Source: Flavobacteriaceae bacterium PS02334
Lineage (GTDB): Bacteria > Bacteroidota > Bacteroidia > Flavobacteriales > Flavobacteriaceae
Reading direction: 5' to 3'
NCBI GenBank assembly: GCA_029959295.1
Contig: JASCOH010000008.1
Location: 186,001 to 250,000, forward strand
Length of the DNA: 64,000 nucleotides
In this document: positions 1 through 8,192 of the stretch, piece after piece
Numbering within the stretch: the stretch's first letter is position 1
Layout: each line of letters begins with the position of its first letter
Translations under genes and position numbers: made by a program
Notes under the pieces: model-generated
Database searches by the model: none
Told to the model about the DNA's origin: nothing
Seen by the model: the letters and a program-made list of their open reading frames with translations, nothing else

Positions 1-427
1 ATTCTTTTCCGGAAGAGGCGTGGATGAACTTAGAATTCATGCCGTCTGCTTCACAGATAATTCCGACGTGGCCGATGGATTTTGTGTCTTTATAGCCGTA
101 AAAAACTAAGATGTCACCTTTTTGGAAAGCTTCTGGTTTTACGGTTTTTCCGATGTTCTTGAATTGGCTCGAACTTCTTGGTACTTCAATGTCAAAATGC
201 TTGAAAACATAATTCACAAAACCCGAACAGTCAAACCCTTTTGAAGGACTGCTGCTGGCGTATTTGTAGTTGATTCCGAGGTATTCTTTGGCGTAAGAAA
301 TTAATTTTTCTCTTTCAGATACTTTTGGAACTTCCGTTTTTATTATTGGTTCCGTAATTTTTACTTCTGTTTTGCTTGTAGCTAAAATTCCTATAAATAA
401 GAAGGGAATAAGTGTCTTGTAAATCAT
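1..427 (-). CDS. NlpC/P60 family cell-wall hydrolase (3' end outside window)
   Basis: Partial gene: the ATG is at 427 and about 142 codons are visible before the window edge. A hydrophobic N-terminus (residues 1-18) looks like a signal peptide, so the enzyme should act in the periplasm on peptidoglycan peptides. The NlpC/P60 signature is clear: DCSGF with the likely nucleophile Cys67, GHVGI with His120, and FIHAS with His136 as the likely third catalytic residue. The family cleaves gamma-D-Glu-meso-DAP type linkages, but the exact bond here cannot be told. It is divergent from dusB. The remaining C-terminus is probably short, since the catalytic domain is nearly complete. Confidence 0.9.
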   Translation of the reverse strand, partial: MIYKTLIPFLFIGILATSKTEVKITEPIIKTEVPKVSEREKLISYAKEYLGINYKYASSSPSKGFDCSGFVNYVFKHFDIEVPRSSSQFKNIGKTVKPEAFQKGDILVFYGYKDTKSIGHVGIICEADGMNSKFIHASSGKE

Positions 428-586
428 TTAAAAATTTTTGATGGTGAAGATGAATTTTATAAACGCAAAAATAGGCTTTATATTTTGTTGATTAGCAGGA
501 TATTGAAAATTTAATATTTTGCTATGGCCTAATTCTTACAAATCTATTCCGTAAACGCAAAACAGTACATTTCTTCAAAAAAGTCG

Positions 587-594
587 TAATTTTG
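587..594 (+). promoter_or_regulatory. Bacteroidota -7 box upstream of dusB
   Basis: TAATTTTG matches the TAnnTTTG consensus. It ends 18 bases before the ATG at 613. No convincing -33 TTG was seen at the usual spacing. Because the TTG at 592 lies in this box, it is unlikely to be the dusB start codon. Confidence 0.5.
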
Positions 595-612
595 CAAAAA
601 ATTTGCAAGAAG

Positions 613-1608
613 ATGGTCAAGATTGGCAACATAGAATTACCTGATTTCCCTTTACTTTTAGCTCCGATGGAAGACGTCAGCGATCCGCCTTTTCGCAGGT
701 TGTGCAAACTTCACGGCGCCGATATGATGTATAGTGAATTTATTTCTTCGGAAGGTTTGATTCGTGATGCCATGAAAAGCCGCCAGAAACTAGACATTTT
801 TGATTACGAAAGACCAGTCGGAATCCAGATTTTTGGAGGCGATGAAGAAGCGATGGCGCTGTCTGCAAAAATTGTGGAAACGGTTCGTCCTGATTTGGTC
901 GATATCAATTACGGCTGTCCGGTTAAAAAAGTGGTCTGCAAAGGAGCAGGAGCGGGTGTTTTAAAAGATGTGGATTTGATGGTTCGCTTGACGAAAGCTG
1001 TGATTAAAAGCACGCATCTTCCGGTGACGGTGAAAACAAGATTAGGTTGGGACGAAGATTCTATAAATATCGATGAAGTTGCAGAAAGATTGCAAGATAT
1101 CGGAGTGCAAGCTTTGACGGTTCACGCTAGAACGCGAGCGCAGATGTACAAAGGCCATTCTGACTGGACACACATCGAGAGAGTAAAAAATAATCCGAGA
1201 ATTACGATGCCGATTTTTGGAAACGGAGATATTGATTCGCCAGAAAAAGCATTGGAATATAAAAACCGCTTTGGCCTTGACGGAATGATGATTGGTCGTG
1301 CGGCAATCGGCTATCCATGGATTTTTAACGAAATCAAGCATTTTTTCAAAACCGGAGAAAAATTAGCACCGCCAACAATGGAAGACCGAGTAGAAGCCGT
1401 GAGAAATCACCTGACTTGGTCAATGGAATGGAAAGGCGAGCGCGTGGGAATCGTGGAAATGAGAAGGCATTATACCAATTATTTCAAGGGAATTCCAGGT
1501 TTTAAAGAATACAAACAAAGATTGGTCACTACAGATGCGCCGGAAGAACTTTACCAGACTTTGAATGAAATTCAAGAAGTTTTTGGGAGTTTTCAGTTTG
1601 TGCAGTAG
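613..1608 (+). CDS. dusB: tRNA-dihydrouridine synthase
   Basis: FMN-dependent enzyme that reduces uridine to dihydrouridine in the tRNA D-loop. The 331-residue protein has the usual TIM barrel opening LLLAPMEDVSDPPFRRL, the active-site segment INYGCPVKK with the catalytic Cys102, and the KTRLGW and GRAAIGYPWIF segments that bind FMN and close the barrel. A longer reading frame begins at TTG 592, but that codon overlaps a promoter box, so ATG 613 is preferred. Length and motifs are ordinary for the DusB subfamily. It is transcribed away from the NlpC/P60 gene. Confidence 0.93.
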   Translation: MVKIGNIELPDFPLLLAPMEDVSDPPFRRLCKLHGADMMYSEFISSEGLIRDAMKSRQKLDIFDYERPVGIQIFGGDEEAMALSAKIVETVRPDLVDINYGCPVKKVVCKGAGAGVLKDVDLMVRLTKAVIKSTHLPVTVKTRLGWDEDSINIDEVAERLQDIGVQALTVHARTRAQMYKGHSDWTHIERVKNNPRITMPIFGNGDIDSPEKALEYKNRFGLDGMMIGRAAIGYPWIFNEIKHFFKTGEKLAPPTMEDRVEAVRNHLTWSMEWKGERVGIVEMRRHYTNYFKGIPGFKEYKQRLVTTDAPEELYQTLNEIQEVFGSFQFVQ

Positions 1609-1679
1609 TAGATTAATAAGTTACTTTGCTTAATTGTGATATAAAAGCTAATTATTATGAATCAAAATTAACTATGCTA

Positions 1680-2327
1680 ATGAACATTTCGAGTCGAACA
1701 ACATACCTGTTGCCTATTATTTTACTTCTAATACCATGTTACTATATCAGTTTCATTTCATTTGAAGATGTTGTATTTTCCTTTATTTCATCGAATATCA
1801 ATATGTATTTTATTTTTCCTATAGTGTTATCGGTAATATTGTTCTTCTTTTTTAAACTGCTTGTAAAAAGTAGTTTTTTGAAGTATTTAAAATATACAAT
1901 ATTGTTCATACCGCTTGTATTGACAAAAATTCTAATTTACTTCACACAGAGTTATTATGATTTAGGAGCTATTTTTGCGATTATTATCGGAGGTATTCTC
2001 TATCTATCTTTCAATGAATTTTTATATCGATATACTGCGGTTTTGAATGACGAAGCTTTGGTTTTTAAAAATATTTTGGGATTTTCTAAAGTGGTAAAAT
2101 TGGCAGATATTATTAAACTAGAGCAAAAAATTAACTTGCTAGGAGTGTTTAGAGAGCTTAGATTTTTAAATCTATCAAAAAAAACTATAGTTCTCTATCG
2201 AGAAGATTACGATGAATATCAGATTAAATTTTTTACATCTATTGGGGAAGGAGATCAAATTTTTTCAAAGATTATTTCAAACGCTAATAAAATTGGAAAC
2301 CAAAAAATTAAAATGTATAGTTACTAA
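1680..2327 (+). CDS. uncharacterised membrane protein with possible PH-like C-terminal domain
   Basis: Not recognised as a named family. The first 130 residues hold about four hydrophobic segments rich in Ile, Phe and Leu. The last 90 or so residues are polar with alternating beta-like stretches (ALVFKNILGFSKVVKLADI, then KTIVLYREDYDEYQIKFF). That layout resembles small bacterial proteins with membrane helices and a cytoplasmic PH-like domain, which is an inference only. ATG 1674 is an equally possible start two codons upstream; a TTG at 1626 is less likely. The gene is more A+T rich than dusB and stands alone. Confidence 0.6.
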   Translation: MNISSRTTYLLPIILLLIPCYYISFISFEDVVFSFISSNINMYFIFPIVLSVILFFFFKLLVKSSFLKYLKYTILFIPLVLTKILIYFTQSYYDLGAIFAIIIGGILYLSFNEFLYRYTAVLNDEALVFKNILGFSKVVKLADIIKLEQKINLLGVFRELRFLNLSKKTIVLYREDYDEYQIKFFTSIGEGDQIFSKIISNANKIGNQKIKMYSY

Positions 2328-2455
2328 GCAATCAGGGGCTAACTTCTGATTAAGAATGCTAAATAAAATGTAGTTTTAATGTGTTTTGTTTGCTACATGC
2401 TGCTTATAAAACGAACATAACTTTTAAAGGTGGGAATTTTTAATTTAAAATACTT

Positions 2456-3880
2456 TTAAACCTGAATCGTCTTCCATTTTCCCTTCTTGAACAAAATATA
2501 TCCAGCAATGGTAATCGCAGTTTCTGCAATCGGAATTGCCATGAAAACCCCGGTCGGACCCATTTTCAAGACCTTCGCCAAAATATAAGCCATCGGAATC
2601 TGGAACAGCCAAAATCCGAAGAAATTAATCCAAGTCGGGGTCCAAGTATCGCCGGCGCCGTTAAAAGTATTGATCAAAACCATACCGATTCCGTAGAAAA
2701 TATAGCCAAGACTCATGATTCGAATCGCTTCTACGGCAATGTTCTGTACCAAAGCGTCATTCGTGAAAAATGCAGCGATATATTCAGCGCCAAGTAATGT
2801 AATTACCATAATCGTTGCCATAAAAATAACATTGTATTTTGCAGTTTGCATCACTGATTTTACAGCTCTGTCTACTTGTTTTGCACCTAAATTTTGTCCA
2901 ACTAAAGTCGCTGCAGCGTTGCTCAAACCCCAAGCTGGCAAGATGAAAAACATCATGATTCGCAAAGCAGTTTGGTATCCAGCAGAACCATGATCGCCGC
3001 CAGTCACGGCAACCAAATTTGCCAAGAAAATCCAACTGCAGGAAGCAATCACGAATTGCAAAATTCCTGGAGCGGCAACTTTTACAATTGCCTTAATCTG
3101 TTTCCAATCTGGAATAAAATAGCTTCCGATGATTTTTAAAACGCCTCTTCCGTTGAATAAATGATAGGCTTGATATAAAACACCAATGGTTCTTCCAGTG
3201 GTCGTGGCCATTGCAGCGCCAGTCAGTCCGAAAGCAGGAATTGGTCCGAGTCCGTTAATTAAAATCGGACATAGAATTATATTGCAGATATTGGCAATCC
3301 ACAAACTTTTCATTGCAATTGCGGCGTTTCCGGCACCACGGAAAATTCCGTTGATCAAGAATAGCAATACGATAGAACTGCTTCCTGCCATCATGATCTG
3401 CATAAAAGTAGTTCCATGTAAAGCGGCTTCCGGTGAAGCGCCCATCAGCATTAAAATATCTGTTGCATAAATAAACCCGAAGCAACTGATCACAGCATTT
3501 ACGGCAAGAGAAATGATTACGGCCTGCATTCCTGCTTTTGCCGCTTTCGTAGGATCTTTTTCTCCGATTCTTCGAGCCACAACTGCTGTTGCAGCCATGC
3601 TCAATCCAATTGCTAGAGAATAAATAATGGTTAAAACAGATTCTGTAAGGCCAACGGTTTGAATCGCAAAACTGCTATTCTCCAAATGGCCTACAAAATA
3701 TAAATCTACCAAGGCAAAAACCGATTCCATCATCATCTCCAAAACCATTGGAATTGCCAATAGAATAACGGCTTTTCGAATGTTTCCTGATGTATAATCG
3801 AAATCTGCTTCTCCGCGAAGGGATTGCTTGGTTACGGTAATAATTCTAGATATAAAACTGGGTTTGTTTGTCTTTGTCAT
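2456..3880 (-). CDS. MATE family multidrug/toxin efflux transporter
   Basis: Inner-membrane exporter of the MatE family, which couples Na+ or H+ influx to extrusion of organic cations and drugs. The 474-residue protein has about twelve membrane helices in two related halves; the segment IPMVLEMMMESVFALVDLYF is the typical first-helix MATE signature, with matching motifs such as NAAATLVGQNLGA in the second half. A longer frame opens at 3919, but its extra 13 residues look like upstream sequence, so ATG 3880 (MTKTNKPSF) is chosen. Substrate cannot be deduced. No partner gene is adjacent. Confidence 0.9.
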   Translation of the reverse strand: MTKTNKPSFISRIITVTKQSLRGEADFDYTSGNIRKAVILLAIPMVLEMMMESVFALVDLYFVGHLENSSFAIQTVGLTESVLTIIYSLAIGLSMAATAVVARRIGEKDPTKAAKAGMQAVIISLAVNAVISCFGFIYATDILMLMGASPEAALHGTTFMQIMMAGSSSIVLLFLINGIFRGAGNAAIAMKSLWIANICNIILCPILINGLGPIPAFGLTGAAMATTTGRTIGVLYQAYHLFNGRGVLKIIGSYFIPDWKQIKAIVKVAAPGILQFVIASCSWIFLANLVAVTGGDHGSAGYQTALRIMMFFILPAWGLSNAAATLVGQNLGAKQVDRAVKSVMQTAKYNVIFMATIMVITLLGAEYIAAFFTNDALVQNIAVEAIRIMSLGYIFYGIGMVLINTFNGAGDTWTPTWINFFGFWLFQIPMAYILAKVLKMGPTGVFMAIPIAETAITIAGYILFKKGKWKTIQV

Positions 3881-4047
3881 GATTTGATAAATGTAAAAAA
3901 TTGGGCACGCCTGCTTCACTTCCGCGACAGCGTAAAAAGAATTTAATCAAGATGACCTAAAAAAGTGTTAGGCCTGAACAAAAACAATCATAAGGCTAAA
4001 GTATTGGAAGGCAAATGTATAAATATTTTTTAAAGAATAAAAAATAT

Positions 4048-5247
4048 TTATTCTAGCAGTTTTTTAGAAACTCTGCTTGAGGCAATTAGGGAAGAAATAA
4101 TTCCAAGTGTAAAAATCGTGGCTAAAACAATCAGGATGTTTTCAATGTTGAAAATTACGGGATAGGGCATCGAAGGCGTAATCATCACAAGTGAATAATG
4201 TTGCTGCAGAAGAACTATGACTGTTCCCAAAATCATTCCGATAAAGCCGCCGACAATTGTCAATATCGAGCCCTGAAATAAGAATATTCTGCGCAGTTCT
4301 TTTATTTCAACGCCAAGATTATACAAGGTGGAAAGGTTATTTTTCTTATCAATAATCAGCATAATAATCGCTCCGGCTAAAGTGAAAAGCGTCAAAATAA
4401 TTACCAAAGTAAAGATGAGGTAAATTGCTGTCTGCTCGGTATTCAGCATTTTGTAAAGCGAATCGTTCAGTTCTGCGCGTGTTTTAAGCGTGACTTTATT
4501 GTTGAAAATTGCTTTCAATTTATCGGCAACGGCACTTTGATCGGCTTCCGGATTTAATTTGAACTCGATTCCTGAAACTTGGTTGCTTTTATATTGCAAA
4601 AGTTCCTGCGCCAATTTCAAATCGGAGAAAACATACTTGTCGTCTAATTCCTCGCTTACGGCATAAACTCCGACAGGCAGAACAACCGACTTGTTAAAAG
4701 CTTGCTCTGCATTCGTAATTTCACCTTTTCCCGCTTTCGGCACATAAACTTCCAACGGATTGTTGAAACTTAAAGCGCCGAGCGATAATTTCGTCGAAAT
4801 GCCATAACCCAATACGACTTGCGGTGAATTTGGCTCGAGCCATTGGCCGGTGTAAAGACTTTTTTCGGCACCGTTTACATTGACATAATTGCTGTCGATT
4901 CCTTTCAAATAAGTCACCGCTTCTTTGCCTTCATATAAAAAAAGAACGCGCTCTTCAATAATGCCGCTGAAAGCTTTTATCTCTGAAATTTTTCGGATTT
5001 CCTTTTCCTGTTCTGGAGAAATAAAAAATGATTTTCCTAAAATACTTGTCATTTTCAGATCCGGATCAAAGTCATTCGAAAAGGAAAGGCTGAAATCTTT
5101 TAAGCCGCTGAAAACGGAAAGCACCACAAACAAAGCGCACGCACCGACGATAATTCCGAGCGAAGCAATTCCAGTAATGATATTAATGGCGCTGCTTTTG
5201 CTGAAACTGACGGTGTAGCGTTTCGCTATGTAAAATGGAAAATTCAA
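4048..5247 (-). CDS. FtsX-like ABC transporter permease (LolC/LolE type)
   Basis: Membrane subunit of an ABC system of the MacB/LolC class; related proteins release lipoproteins from the inner membrane or work mechanically on periplasmic partners. The 399 residues show one N-terminal helix (about 17-45, GIASLGIIVGACALFVVLSV), a large periplasmic domain, and three C-terminal helices from about 275 onward (FtsX domain). The start is a TTG placed directly after the rbfA stop codon and in the same reading frame, so no upstream start is possible. The opening MNFPFYIAKRY fits other flavobacterial members, supporting this unusual start. No ATPase gene is adjacent. Confidence 0.87.
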   Translation of the reverse strand: MNFPFYIAKRYTVSFSKSSAINIITGIASLGIIVGACALFVVLSVFSGLKDFSLSFSNDFDPDLKMTSILGKSFFISPEQEKEIRKISEIKAFSGIIEERVLFLYEGKEAVTYLKGIDSNYVNVNGAEKSLYTGQWLEPNSPQVVLGYGISTKLSLGALSFNNPLEVYVPKAGKGEITNAEQAFNKSVVLPVGVYAVSEELDDKYVFSDLKLAQELLQYKSNQVSGIEFKLNPEADQSAVADKLKAIFNNKVTLKTRAELNDSLYKMLNTEQTAIYLIFTLVIILTLFTLAGAIIMLIIDKKNNLSTLYNLGVEIKELRRIFLFQGSILTIVGGFIGMILGTVIVLLQQHYSLVMITPSMPYPVIFNIENILIVLATIFTLGIISSLIASSRVSKKLLE

Positions 5248-5640
5248 TTATGCTTTTCTTCTTTTTTCTAATAAATCGCGGTTTTCTATCGGATTTTCCT
5301 TGTCTTTCAATGCATTGTCGATCTTCTCGATATAATCCAAAGAGTCATCAATAAAGAACATTAGGTTCGGAACTTTTCGCAATTGCAAGCGCACTCTTTG
5401 AGATAAATCGTGTTTAATTAAAGGCGTATTTGTTTTAATTGCGGCCAATATCTCAGCTGCTCTTTCCGTAGGGAAAATGCTCAAATGCACCGAAGCCACT
5501 GACAAATCCGAAGTCACATTTACTTTAGAAACTGAAATAATCAAATTTGAAATTCCGTTTTTTCTCACCTCACCTTGAAGAATATCTACCAAATCATTTT
5601 GCAGAACGCTTCCTATTTTTTTCTGTCTATTTGTTTCCAT
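5248..5640 (-). CDS. rbfA: 30S ribosome-binding factor A
   Basis: RbfA helps late maturation of the 30S subunit and 16S rRNA 5' end processing and is needed for growth in the cold. The 130-residue length is normal, and the KH-like fold is recognisable: METNRQKKIGSVLQNDL at the start, then VSKVNVTSDLSVASVHLSIF and LRKVPNLMFFIDDSLDY, the usual conserved beta strand and helix. It lies directly before the LolC/E-like permease with only the stop codon between them, an arrangement that suggests translational coupling. A TAnnTTTG box sits four bases before the ATG. Confidence 0.95.
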   Translation of the reverse strand: METNRQKKIGSVLQNDLVDILQGEVRKNGISNLIISVSKVNVTSDLSVASVHLSIFPTERAAEILAAIKTNTPLIKHDLSQRVRLQLRKVPNLMFFIDDSLDYIEKIDNALKDKENPIENRDLLEKRRKA

Positions 5641-5644
5641 TTTG

Positions 5645-5652
5645 CAAAAATA
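5645..5652 (-). promoter_or_regulatory. -7 box abutting the rbfA start (leaderless candidate)
   Basis: On the minus strand this reads TATTTTTG, followed by CAAA and then the rbfA ATG. In Bacteroidota, transcription starts a few bases after this box, so the mRNA would have almost no 5' leader. Confidence 0.45.
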
Positions 5653-5787
5653 CGATTTTATGTCTAACTTTTTGAGGCAAAAGTTAACTAGCCAACAGGC
5701 AAGAGTTTAAAGTTGCCTTTTAAGAAGCAAGTTTTATATATTTGTTTTAGATTTGAAGCCAAACAGAAGGTATTTTTTAAATGAAAT

Positions 5788-5855
5788 TCCCGTTGCCTTT
5801 CCAAGCTTTTGTGGCGAACCCCGCCACAAAAGGCTTTTCCCTTGCATCGGGGCTA
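5788..5855 (-). repeat. Dispersed palindromic intergenic element, copy 1
   Basis: Read on the minus strand it begins TAGCCCCGAT and ends AACGGGA, with an 11-bp perfect hairpin in the middle (arms 5806-5816 and 5822-5832, loop AACCC). The copy at 40519-40584 has the same ends around a different hairpin. It fills most of the gap between rbfA and the epimerase gene (5641-5949), where nothing else is evident. Confidence 0.65.
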
Positions 5856-5949
5856 GACACAAACGTTTAGGTTTATTTTAAACGCTCACATTCGTTGTCA
5901 AAAAACTTTGCTGCTTTGTAACTTCACCACTTTTAAACTTAGAAAAAAT

Positions 5950-6351
5950 ATGAGAAAAATAGAACACATCGGCATTGCCGTAAAAGATTTAGAAACATCA
6001 AACAATCTCTTTGAAAAACTCTTTGGAGCACCACCATACAAGCAAGAAGAAGTGGAAAGCGAAGGCGTAAAAACTTCCTTTTTCATGAACGGCCCAAACA
6101 AAATTGAACTTTTAGAAGCCACAAATCCAGAAAGTCCGATTGCAAAATTCTTAGAAAAAAAAGGAGAAGGAATCCACCACATCGCTTTTGACGTTGAAGA
6201 TATCATTTCAGAAATAAAAAGATTGCAGTCAGAAGGCTTCACGGTCTTAAACGAAACGCCAAAAAAAGGCGCAGACAACAAACTCGTAGCGTTTTTACAT
6301 CCAAAAGGAACCAATGGCGTTTTGATAGAATTGTGCCAAGAAATCAAATAG
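5950..6351 (+). CDS. mce: Methylmalonyl-CoA epimerase
   Basis: Converts (2S)- and (2R)-methylmalonyl-CoA in the propionate/succinate pathway. The 133-residue protein is a vicinal-oxygen-chelate fold with two beta-alpha-beta-beta-beta repeats. Metal ligands are visible: His6 in IEHIGIAV, His76/77 in GIHHIAFDV and Glu127 in GVLIELC; the AFLHPKGTNGVLIEL ending is characteristic. A longer frame opens at 5908, but ATG 5950 gives the standard N-terminus. The methylmalonyl-CoA mutase genes are not in this window. The gene stands alone between a repeat element and a tRNA. Confidence 0.93.
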   Translation: MRKIEHIGIAVKDLETSNNLFEKLFGAPPYKQEEVESEGVKTSFFMNGPNKIELLEATNPESPIAKFLEKKGEGIHHIAFDVEDIISEIKRLQSEGFTVLNETPKKGADNKLVAFLHPKGTNGVLIELCQEIK

Positions 6352-6451
6352 ATAGCGATTTTCAAAGCAATACTTTGCTGTTTTTAGAAAATCTATCCCA
6401 AAAACATTTGGAGTGAAGAAAAATTAGTAGTAATATTGCATCCTCTAAACC

Positions 6452-6525
6452 GGTCCTATAGCTCAGCTGGTTAGAGCACCTGACTCATAATCAGGTGGTC
6501 CCTGGTTCGAGCCCAGGTGGGACCA
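6452..6525 (+). tRNA. tRNA with CAT anticodon (Met elongator or lysidine-type Ile)
   Basis: Complete cloverleaf of 74 nt. The acceptor arms GGTCCTA (6452-6458) and TGGGACC (6518-6524) pair with one G-T. The anticodon stem is CCTGA/TCAGG (6479-6483, 6491-6495) with loop CTCATAA and anticodon CAT at 6486-6488. The T arm has GGTTCGAGCC and the discriminator is A6525. CCA is not encoded. The CAT anticodon can mean elongator Met or Ile read through lysidine; these cannot be separated firmly by eye. It is not an initiator, since the first acceptor pair is a normal G-C. Confidence 0.93.
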
Positions 6526-6534
6526 CAAGAGATA

Positions 6535-6564
6535 AAGCCTTTACAGAAATGTAAAGGCTTTTTT
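6535..6564 (+). terminator. Intrinsic terminator after the tRNA
   Basis: An 11-bp perfect stem (AAGCCTTTACA, 6535-6545, with TGTAAAGGCTT, 6550-6560), GAAA loop and a following T run. It lies 10 bases after the tRNA and also before the convergent bestrophin stop. Confidence 0.85.
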
Positions 6565-6588
6565 AATATCTAATTAGTTAGAGAAAAT

Positions 6589-7545
6589 TTACATCAAAAC
6601 TCCCATTTCCATACTAGGTCTTCTTGGCAAGTCAATATCGCCATACATTTCCTTCACATTTTCTTCCACAGTCACGCTGATAGCGCTTAATGGCGTGTCA
6701 TCCATTCTGTTTTCAAACGGATCTTCAGTTCTTTCACCGATATAATCCAAGGCCAGAAATACAAAATTGATAATTATAGAAAGCGGAATATTCGCCCAGC
6801 CCAATTCTTCAATAAAAGCAAACGGAATCAATGTGCCGTGAATGGTAACGAAAACTCTTGAGAAAAAGCTATACGGTCTAGGCAAAGGCGTGTTTTTGAT
6901 GCGCTCGCTCATTCCTTGGTGGTTGGTGAATTCAGTCAAGGTTTCGCTTAATTTTATGAATCGAAAATCAGAAAGCCAGCCGTTTTCAAAAGCTGTTTTC
7001 AAGTCATCGCCTTGCAATTTCAGCAAATGATTCGGCGGATTTTTCTTCGACATAGTTTCGGCATATTCTTCCTCGCTGATGAATTTTTTTATTTCTCCGT
7101 ATCGATTTCTTACTTCAATAATTTCCTTGATATTGGTTTCGTTATAGTCATGTTTTTCTCTTAAATAAACGCGAAGTGCATTCACAAAAGCAATATGCCT
7201 GTACAATAATCTGTTTTGGATTCGCTCAAATTCCGCTTTATTTTCTCCATTCGGAATTATCATTGTCAAAACTTCTCTTGACCAAGATCGGCTATAATTT
7301 ACAATCAATCCCCAGATTTTTCGTGCTTCCCACCAGCGTTCATAGGCATAATTGTTTTTAAAACCCAGATAAATTGCTAAAGCCGTACTTAAAGTCGCCA
7401 CGGCATTAAAGGGAATATTTAAGCTTCGAATGTCAAAAAGTTCGTGGATTACGTAAACTGAAATTGAAAGTGCTATAAAATAAATAAGCTTGAAGCGGGT
7501 GTAGTAAATAATGTGTTTCCAGCTGAGGTTTCTAGAGAGAATCAT
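6589..7545 (-). CDS. Bestrophin family (UPF0187) ion channel
   Basis: Predicted inner-membrane anion (or cation) channel of the bacterial bestrophin family, which forms pentamers. The 318-residue length is typical. Visible family features are the N-terminal amphipathic stretch and first helix (residues 1-40), the conserved NNYAYERWWEARKIWG segment at about 64-79, and RTEDPFENRMDDTPL near the C-terminus. Two further hydrophobic stretches around 235-270 complete the pore region. It is a single-gene unit, convergent with the tRNA and codirectional with the Fur-like gene. Ion selectivity and physiological role cannot be inferred. Confidence 0.9.
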   Translation of the reverse strand: MILSRNLSWKHIIYYTRFKLIYFIALSISVYVIHELFDIRSLNIPFNAVATLSTALAIYLGFKNNYAYERWWEARKIWGLIVNYSRSWSREVLTMIIPNGENKAEFERIQNRLLYRHIAFVNALRVYLREKHDYNETNIKEIIEVRNRYGEIKKFISEEEYAETMSKKNPPNHLLKLQGDDLKTAFENGWLSDFRFIKLSETLTEFTNHQGMSERIKNTPLPRPYSFFSRVFVTIHGTLIPFAFIEELGWANIPLSIIINFVFLALDYIGERTEDPFENRMDDTPLSAISVTVEENVKEMYGDIDLPRRPSMEMGVLM

Positions 7546-7696
7546 AGTTCAAATTTTAACTAAATTTACTCTTTTCTAAAATACGATTTTAGTCTATTAC
7601 AATTTTATTAAGATATTTTTGTTAATTAAATAAAGGAAGATTATTTTTTTATTAGATTCTAGAAATTTATTGCGATAAAATAAATTTTTGTCGAGC

Positions 7697-8086
7697 TTAT
7701 TTGCAATCCGGACAAATTCCAGTTACCATGCACTGAATTTCCTGCACTTGGTATTCTTTGGGAAGATTCAAAGCTGGTTCGCTATTTTCAATGCAAGAAA
7801 CTTTCTGGCATTTCACACAGTTAAAATGGATGTGGTCGTGCTTGTGTTTGTCCATGCAATGATTGCAAAGCGCATATTGGACGGCATTTTCAACCCCCGT
7901 AATTTTATGGATTTTGCCTTCTTCATGCAAACGGTCAAGCGCTCTGTAAACAGTCACTCTGTCGCAAGAACCTTTCAGAATATCTTGAAAATCCTTTGGG
8001 GACAAAGCTTCTTTTCTCTCAGATAAGATTTCAAGTATTTGATTTCTTACCGCCGAACTTCTTTTTCGAACAACTTTATTTTCCAT
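7697..8086 (-). CDS. Fur family metal-dependent transcriptional regulator
   Basis: A 129-residue Fur/Zur/PerR-type repressor. The winged helix lies in residues 15-70, with CDRVTVYRALDRLHEEGKI as the recognition region. Structural zinc would bind Cys90/Cys93 (CVKC) and Cys125/Cys128 (CPDC). A His-rich hinge (HKHDHIHF, 81-88) holds likely regulatory metal ligands, and an extra CNHC at 74-77 is present. A longer frame opens at 8164, but MENKVV at 8086 is preferred. It is divergent from a thioredoxin-reductase-like gene across paired palindromes that look like its own operators. Zinc, iron or peroxide sensing cannot be decided from sequence. Confidence 0.88.
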   Translation of the reverse strand: MENKVVRKRSSAVRNQILEILSERKEALSPKDFQDILKGSCDRVTVYRALDRLHEEGKIHKITGVENAVQYALCNHCMDKHKHDHIHFNCVKCQKVSCIENSEPALNLPKEYQVQEIQCMVTGICPDCK

Positions 8087-8090
8087 CTTA

Positions 8091-8098
8091 CAAAGATA
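8091..8098 (-). promoter_or_regulatory. -7 box abutting the Fur-like gene start
   Basis: Minus-strand TATCTTTG, then TAAG, then the ATG at 8086. This matches TAnnTTTG and implies a nearly leaderless mRNA. The first palindromic operator lies just upstream, where it could block this promoter (autoregulation). Confidence 0.5.
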
Positions 8099-8108
8099 AG
8101 AAAAAATT

Positions 8109-8163
8109 AAATGCAATATTGTTGCGTTTAAAATTAAGTTTCTATATTTGCAATCATGTTGCA
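8109..8163. promoter_or_regulatory. Two Fur-family operator palindromes
   Basis: Two copies of TGCAA-N5-TTGC(A/G): 8112-8126 (extended near-palindrome 8109-8129) and 8149-8163. They lie 37 bp apart in the divergent region between the Fur-like regulator and the oxidoreductase. The second overlaps the -7 box of the rightward promoter and the first covers its -33 TTG, the expected placement for repression. Confidence 0.6.
8122..8150 (+). promoter_or_regulatory. Promoter of the thioredoxin-reductase-like gene
   Basis: TTG at 8122-8124, 18 bp, then TATATTTG at 8143-8150: a full match to the Bacteroidota -33/-7 pattern. The ATG at 8193 is 42 bases further on. Both elements lie inside or against the Fur-type palindromes. 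Confidence 0.65.
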
Positions 8164-8192
8164 TTTAATAAATACATCTTAACTCAGAAATC

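Noticed and set aside
1042-1341. A 99-residue frame antisense to dusB
   Set aside because: Shadow of a conserved gene, with no typical coding pattern.
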